Assembly (NCBI RefSeq): GCF_048773025.1
Contig: NC_133541.1
Span: 157,572,201 to 157,636,200, forward strand
Direction of reading: 5' to 3'
Length of the DNA: 64,000 bases
Source: Camelus bactrianus
Lineage: Eukaryota > Chordata > Mammalia > Artiodactyla > Camelidae
A program made the position numbers and the translations under genes. The notes under the pieces are model-generated. The model saw nothing but the letters and a program-made list of their open reading frames with translations. It was not told where the DNA came from and ran no database searches. Positions 59,682 through 64,000 of the stretch are shown here, in pieces. The stretch's first letter is position 1; each line of letters begins with the position of its first letter.

Positions 59682-60177
59682 GAACGAACGTCTCCAATTG
59701 CTCAGTTCTGAGAGATAATTGTGTGTGAAAGCCGTCCTTTACCTAGCTTGTTGGGAACACAAAGTTTCTTTTTAATAGCAACCTCCACTCCATACATATA
59801 TATGGGGAGGTACTAGCTCCAACTCGGTTTTACAGTGAATACTGCAGGAACTTCAAACCGGCACTAGGAAACAGAATGAGAAAGCAGAGAAAAAGTGTCT
59901 CCTGCAACCCGTTCCCTTGGTGCTAGATGAACGAACGTCTCTGTACACGCTCAGTTCTGAGAGATAATTGTGTGTGAAAGCCGTCCTTCACCTAGCTTGT
60001 TGGGAACACAAAGTTTCTTTTCAGTAGCAAACTCCACTTCATACATATATATGGGGAGGTACTAGCTCCAACTCGGTTTTACAGTGAAAACTGCAGGAAC
60101 TTCAAACCGGCACTAGGAAACAGCCTGAGAAAGCAGAGAAAAAGTGTCTCCTGCAACCCGTTCCCTTGGTGCTTGAT
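59682..60177 (+). repeat. Short L-B unit with chimeric 247-bp L
   Basis: The L at 59682 has lost 2 bp in its head (GTCTCCAATTG instead of GTCTCTCCAATTG). Its right half is AGAATGAG, unlike the AGACTGAG of other L monomers. It is followed by GAACGAACG instead of GAATGAACG. One B (59929, AGCCTGAG) follows before the next L. Compared with L-B-B at 57442, one B is missing, so a crossover inside this L removed one monomer. Confidence 0.86.
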
Positions 60178-62913
60178 GAACGAACGTCTCTCCAATTGCT
60201 CAGTTCTGAGAGATAATTGTGTGTGAAAGCCGTCCTTTACCTAGTTTGTTGGGAACACAAAGTTTCTTTTTAATAGCAACCTCCACTCCATACATATATA
60301 TGGGGAGGTACTAGCTCCAACTCGGTTTTACAGTGAATACTGCAGGAACTTCAAACCGGCACTAGGAAACAGACTGAGAAAGCAGAGAAAAAGTGTCTCC
60401 TGCAACCCGTTCCCTTGGTGCTAGATGAATGAACGTCTCTGTACACGCTCAGTTCTGAGAGATAATTGTGTGTGAAAGCCGTCCTTCACCTAGCTTGTTG
60501 GGAACACAAAGTTTCTTTTCAGTTGCAAACTCCATTCCATACATTTATATTGGAGGTACTAGCTCCAACTCGGTTTTACAGTGAAAACTGCAGGAACTTC
60601 AAATAGGCACAAGGAAACAGACTGGGAAACCAGAGTAAAAGTTTCCCCTGCAACCCGTTCCCTTGGTGCTACATGAACGAACGTCTCTGTACATGCTCAG
60701 TTCTGAGAGATAAGTGTGTGTGAAAGCCGTCCTTCACCTAGGTAGTTGGGAACACAAAGTATCTTTTCAGTTCCAAACTCCACTCCATGCATATATATGG
60801 GGAGTTACTAGCTCCAACTCGGTTTTACAGTGAAAACTTCAGGAACTTCAAACCGGCACTAGGAAACAGACTGAGATAGCAGAGAAAAAGTGTCTCCTGC
60901 AACCCGTTCCCTTGGTGCTAGATGAACGAACGTCTCTCCACTTGCTCAGTTCTGAGAGATAATTGTGTGTGAAAGCCGTCCTTCACCTAGCTTCTTGGGA
61001 ACACAAAGTTTCTTTTCAGTAGCAAACTCCACTTCATACATATATATGGGGAGGTACTAGCTCCAACTCGGTTTTACAGTGAAAACTGCAGGAACTTCAA
61101 ACCGGCACTAGGAAACAGACTGAGAAAGCAGAGAAAAAGTGTCTCCTGCAACCCGTTCCCTTGGTGCTAGATGAACGAACGTCTCTGTACACGCTCAGTT
61201 CTGAGAGATAATTGTGTGTGAAAGCCGTCCTTCACTTAGCTTGTTGGGAACACAAAGTTTCTTTTCAGTTGCAAACTCCATTCCTTACATATATATGGGG
61301 AGGTACTAGCTCCAACTCGGTTTTACAGTGAAAACTGCAGGAACTTCAAACCGGCACTAGGAAACAGACTGAGAAAGCAGAGAAAAAGTGTCTCCTGCAA
61401 CCCGTTCCCTTGGTGCTAGATGAACGAACGTCTCTGTACACGCTCAGTTCTGAGAGATAATTGTGTGTGAAAGCCGTCCTTCACCTAGCTTGTTGGGAAC
61501 ACAAAGTTTCTTTTCAGTAGCAAACTCCACTTCATACATATATATGGGGAGGTTCTAGCTCCAACTCGGTTTTACAGTGAAAACTGCAGGAACTTCAAAC
61601 CGGCACTAGGAAACAGACTGAGAAAGCAGAGAAAAAGTGTCTACTGCAACCAGTTCCCTTGGTGCTAGATGAACGAACGTCTCTGTACACGTTCAGTTCT
61701 GAAAGATAATTGTGTGTGAAAGCCGTCCTTCACCTAGCTTGTTGGGAACACAAAGTTTCTTTTCAGTTGCAAACTCCATTCCATACATTTATATTGGAGG
61801 TATTAGCTCCAACTCGGTTTTACAGTGAAAACTGCAGGAACTTCAAATAGGCACTAGGAAACAGACTGGGAAACCAGAGTAAAAGTTTCTCCTGCAACCC
61901 GTTCCCTTGGTGCTAGATGAACGAACGTCTCTCCACTTGCTCAGGTCTGAGAGATAATTGTGTGTGAAAGCCGTCCTTCACCTAGCTTGTTGGGAACACA
62001 AAGTTTCTTTTCAGTAGCAAACTCCACTTCATACATATATATGGGGACGTACTAGCTCCAACTCGGTTTTACAGTGAAAACTGCAGGAACTTCAAACCGG
62101 CACTAGGAAACAGAATGAGAAAGCAGAGAAAAAGTGTCTCCTGCAACCCGTTCCCTTGATGCTAGATGAACGAACGTCTCTGTACACGCTCAGTTCTGAG
62201 AGATAATTGTGTGTGAAAGCCTTCCTTCACCTAGCTTGTTGGGAACACAAAGTTTCTTTTCAGTTGCAAACTCCATTCCATACATTTATATTGGAGGTAC
62301 TAGCTCCAACTCGGTTTTACAGTGAAAACTGCAGGAATTTCAAACCGGCACTAGGAAACAGACTGAGATAGCAGAGAAAAAGTGTCTCCTGCAACCCGTT
62401 CCCTTGGTGCTAGATGAACGAACGTCTCTCCACTTGCTCAGTTCTGAGAGATAATTGTGTGTGAAAGCCGTCCTTCACCTAGCTTGTTGGGAACACAAAG
62501 TTTCTTTTCAGTAGCAAACTCCACTTCATACATATATATGGGGAGGTACTAGCTCCAACTCGGTTTTACAGTGAAAACTGCAGGAACTTCAAACCGGCAC
62601 TAGGAAACAGAATGAGAAAGCAGAGAAAAAGTGTCTCCTGCAACCCGTTCCCTTGGTGCTAGATGAACGAACGTCTCTGTACACGCTCAGTTCTGAGAGA
62701 TAATTGTGTGTGAAAGCCGTCCTTCACCTAGCTTGTTGGGAACACAAAGTTTCTTTTCAGTAGCAAACTCCACTTCATACATATATATGGGGAGGTACTA
62801 GCTCCAACTCGGTTTTACAGTGAAAACTGCAGGAACTTCAAACCGGCACTAGGAAACAGACTGAGAAAGCAGAGAAAAAGTGTCTCCTGCAACCCGTTCC
62901 CTTGGTGCTTGAT
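60178..62913 (+). repeat. L-HOR, 11-mer (2736 bp)
   Basis: Order L C^ A' B D'' B C B C* B B, with starts 60178, 60427, 60675, 60924, 61173, 61422, 61671, 61919, 62168, 62416 and 62665. I treat this as the reference unit because the neighbouring 7-, 9- and 15-monomer units, and the partial unit at 62914, are explained by losses or one internal duplication. Private changes include GAAAGATAAT near 61702, CAGGTCTGAG near 61945 and GCCTTCCTTC near 62221. Confidence 0.87.
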
Positions 62914-64000
62914 GAACGAACGTCTCTCCAATTGCTCAGTTCTGAGAGATAATTGTGTGTGAAAGCCGTCCTTTACCTAGTTTGTTGGGAACACAAAGTT
63001 TCTTTTTAATAGCAACCTCCACTCCATACATATATATGGGGAGGTACTAGCTCCAACTCGGTTTTACAGTGAATACTGCAGGAACTTCAAACCGGCACTA
63101 GGAAACAGACTGAGAAAGCAGAGAAAAAGTGTCTCCTGCAACCCGTTCCCTTGGTGCTAGATGAATGAACGTCTCTGTACACGCTCAGTTCTGAGAGATA
63201 ATTCTGTGTGAAAGCCGTCCTTCACCTAGCTTGTTGGGAACACAAAGTTTCTTTTCAGTTGCAAACTCCATTCCATACATTTATATTGGAGGTACTAGCT
63301 CCAACTCGGTTTTACAGTGAAAACTGCAGGAACTTCAAATAGGCACAAGGAAACAGACTGGGAAACCAGAGTAAAAGTTTCCCTGCAACCCGTTCCCTTG
63401 GTGCTACATGAACGAACGTCTCTGTACATGCTCAGTTCTGAGAGATAAGTGTGTGTGAAAGCCGTCCTTCACCTAGGTAGTTGGGAACACAAAGTATCTT
63501 TTCAGTTCCAAACTCCACTCCATGCATATATATGGGGAGTTACTAGCTCCAACTCGGTTTTACAGTGAAAACTTCAGGAACTTCAAACCGGCACTAGGAA
63601 ACAGACTGAGATAGCAGAGAAAAAGTGTCTCCTGCAACCCGTTCCCTTGGTGCTAGATGAACGAACGTCTCTCCACTTGCTCAGTTCTGAGAGATAATTG
63701 TGTGTGAAAGCCGTCCTTCACCTAGCTTCTTGGGAACACAAAGTTTCTTTTCAGTAGCAAACTCCACTTCATACATATATATGGGGAGGTACTAGCTCCA
63801 ACTCGGTTTTACAGTGAAAACTGCAGGAACTTCAAACCGGCACTAGGAAACAGACTGAGAAAGCAGAGAAAAAGTGTCTCCTGCAACCCGTTCCCTTGGT
63901 GCTAGATGAACGAACGTCTCTGTACACGCTCAGTTCTGAGAGATAATTGTGTGTGAAAGCCGTCCTTCACTTAGCTTGTTGGGAACACAAAGTTTCTTTT
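62914..64000 (+). repeat. L-HOR partial copy, cut by the window edge
   Basis: L 62914, C^ 63163 (247 bp), A' 63410, B 63659 and the first 93 bp of a D'' at 63908, recognised by CCTTCACTTAGC. The order agrees with the 11-mer at 60178 as far as it goes. Private ATTCTGTGTG lies near 63204. Confidence 0.86.

Larger units (their letters stand above)
1..64000 (+). repeat. Satellite DNA array, 249-bp monomer, head to tail, fills the window
   Basis: The unit beginning GAACGAACGTCTCT recurs every 247-249 bp from base 1 to the last base, giving 257 full monomers and a 93-bp partial. All monomers read in the same direction; I saw no inversion and no inserted foreign sequence. The first monomer is about 44% GC with six CpGs. 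The array continues beyond both edges, so its full size is unknown. Long near-identical tandem DNA is typical of eukaryotic heterochromatin. Which chromosomal location, and which species, cannot be read from this window, and I do not recognise the family. Confidence 0.99.

Noticed and set aside
1-64000. CRISPR array, or LTR/transposon-derived tandem array
   Set aside because: The unit is 249 bp with no unique spacers, so not CRISPR. I saw no terminal repeats, target-site duplications or recognisable element protein in any frame.

Overview
The whole window is one head-to-tail tandem repeat array (satellite DNA). It holds 257 complete monomers plus a 93-bp partial monomer at the right edge, all in the same orientation. 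No flanking unique sequence, gene, RNA gene, transposon or CRISPR array is visible. The monomer is 249 bp, with 248-bp and occasional 247-bp variants, and about 44% GC (counted on the first monomer). I set monomer boundaries at the recurring GAACGAACG (or GAATGAACG); this phase is arbitrary. Long, near-identical tandem DNA of this kind points to a eukaryotic chromosome, from heterochromatin of centromeric, pericentromeric, subtelomeric or interstitial type. I do not recognise the family and cannot name the host clade from sequence alone. I see no canonical CENP-B box.

Monomers fall into a few classes defined by linked variants, which I label A, B, C, D, L and subtypes. B has CAGTAGC and CACTTCATACAT. 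A has AGCTATTTGGG, TTCCAAAC and GGGGAGTT. C is 1 bp shorter, with CATTTATATTGG and usually a right half with GGGAAACCAGAGTAAAAG. D has TTGCAAACTCC and CATTCATATATATG. C' is a C left half with GGTTCTAG and a B/D-like right half. B° is a B whose head has lost 1 bp (CCATTGCTCAG). L has CCAATTG, TTTTTAATAGC and GAATACTGC. These classes are arranged into higher-order repeats (HORs) of several different lengths.

Layout. (1) 1-3733: short units of A, B, C and D that mostly end in A. (2) 3734-5472: an island of C'/B°/D/B monomers. (3) 5473-11689: A/B/C/D again, with a tandem 5-mer (2 x ~1243 bp) and a tandem 4-mer (2 x 995 bp). (4) 11690-15916: an irregular 17-monomer block, followed at 15917-27102 by five tandem copies of a 9-mer HOR (2237 bp; the fifth is 2238 bp), almost identical to each other. 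(5) 27103-45256: a mosaic of 73 monomers, where C'-B°-D-A blocks alternate with A/B runs. It includes a tandem 8-mer (1990 bp) and segments copied at offsets of 5720 and 11441 bp. (6) 45257-64000: an L-bearing domain whose fullest regular unit is an 11-mer (2736 bp), with 2-, 3-, 6-, 7-, 9- and 15-monomer variants. It is interrupted at 53714-54955 by A/C-type monomers and at 54956-57441 by the first part of a block duplicated from 42771-46749 (offset 12185 bp).

Nothing here looks like genes working together. The interest is the record of repeat evolution: nested duplications, class switching inside single monomers, a replaced monomer in one 9-mer copy, and a sharp contrast between invariant and variable blocks within the monomer. 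The open reading frames of 60-82 codons are by-products of repeat phase and are rejected as genes.
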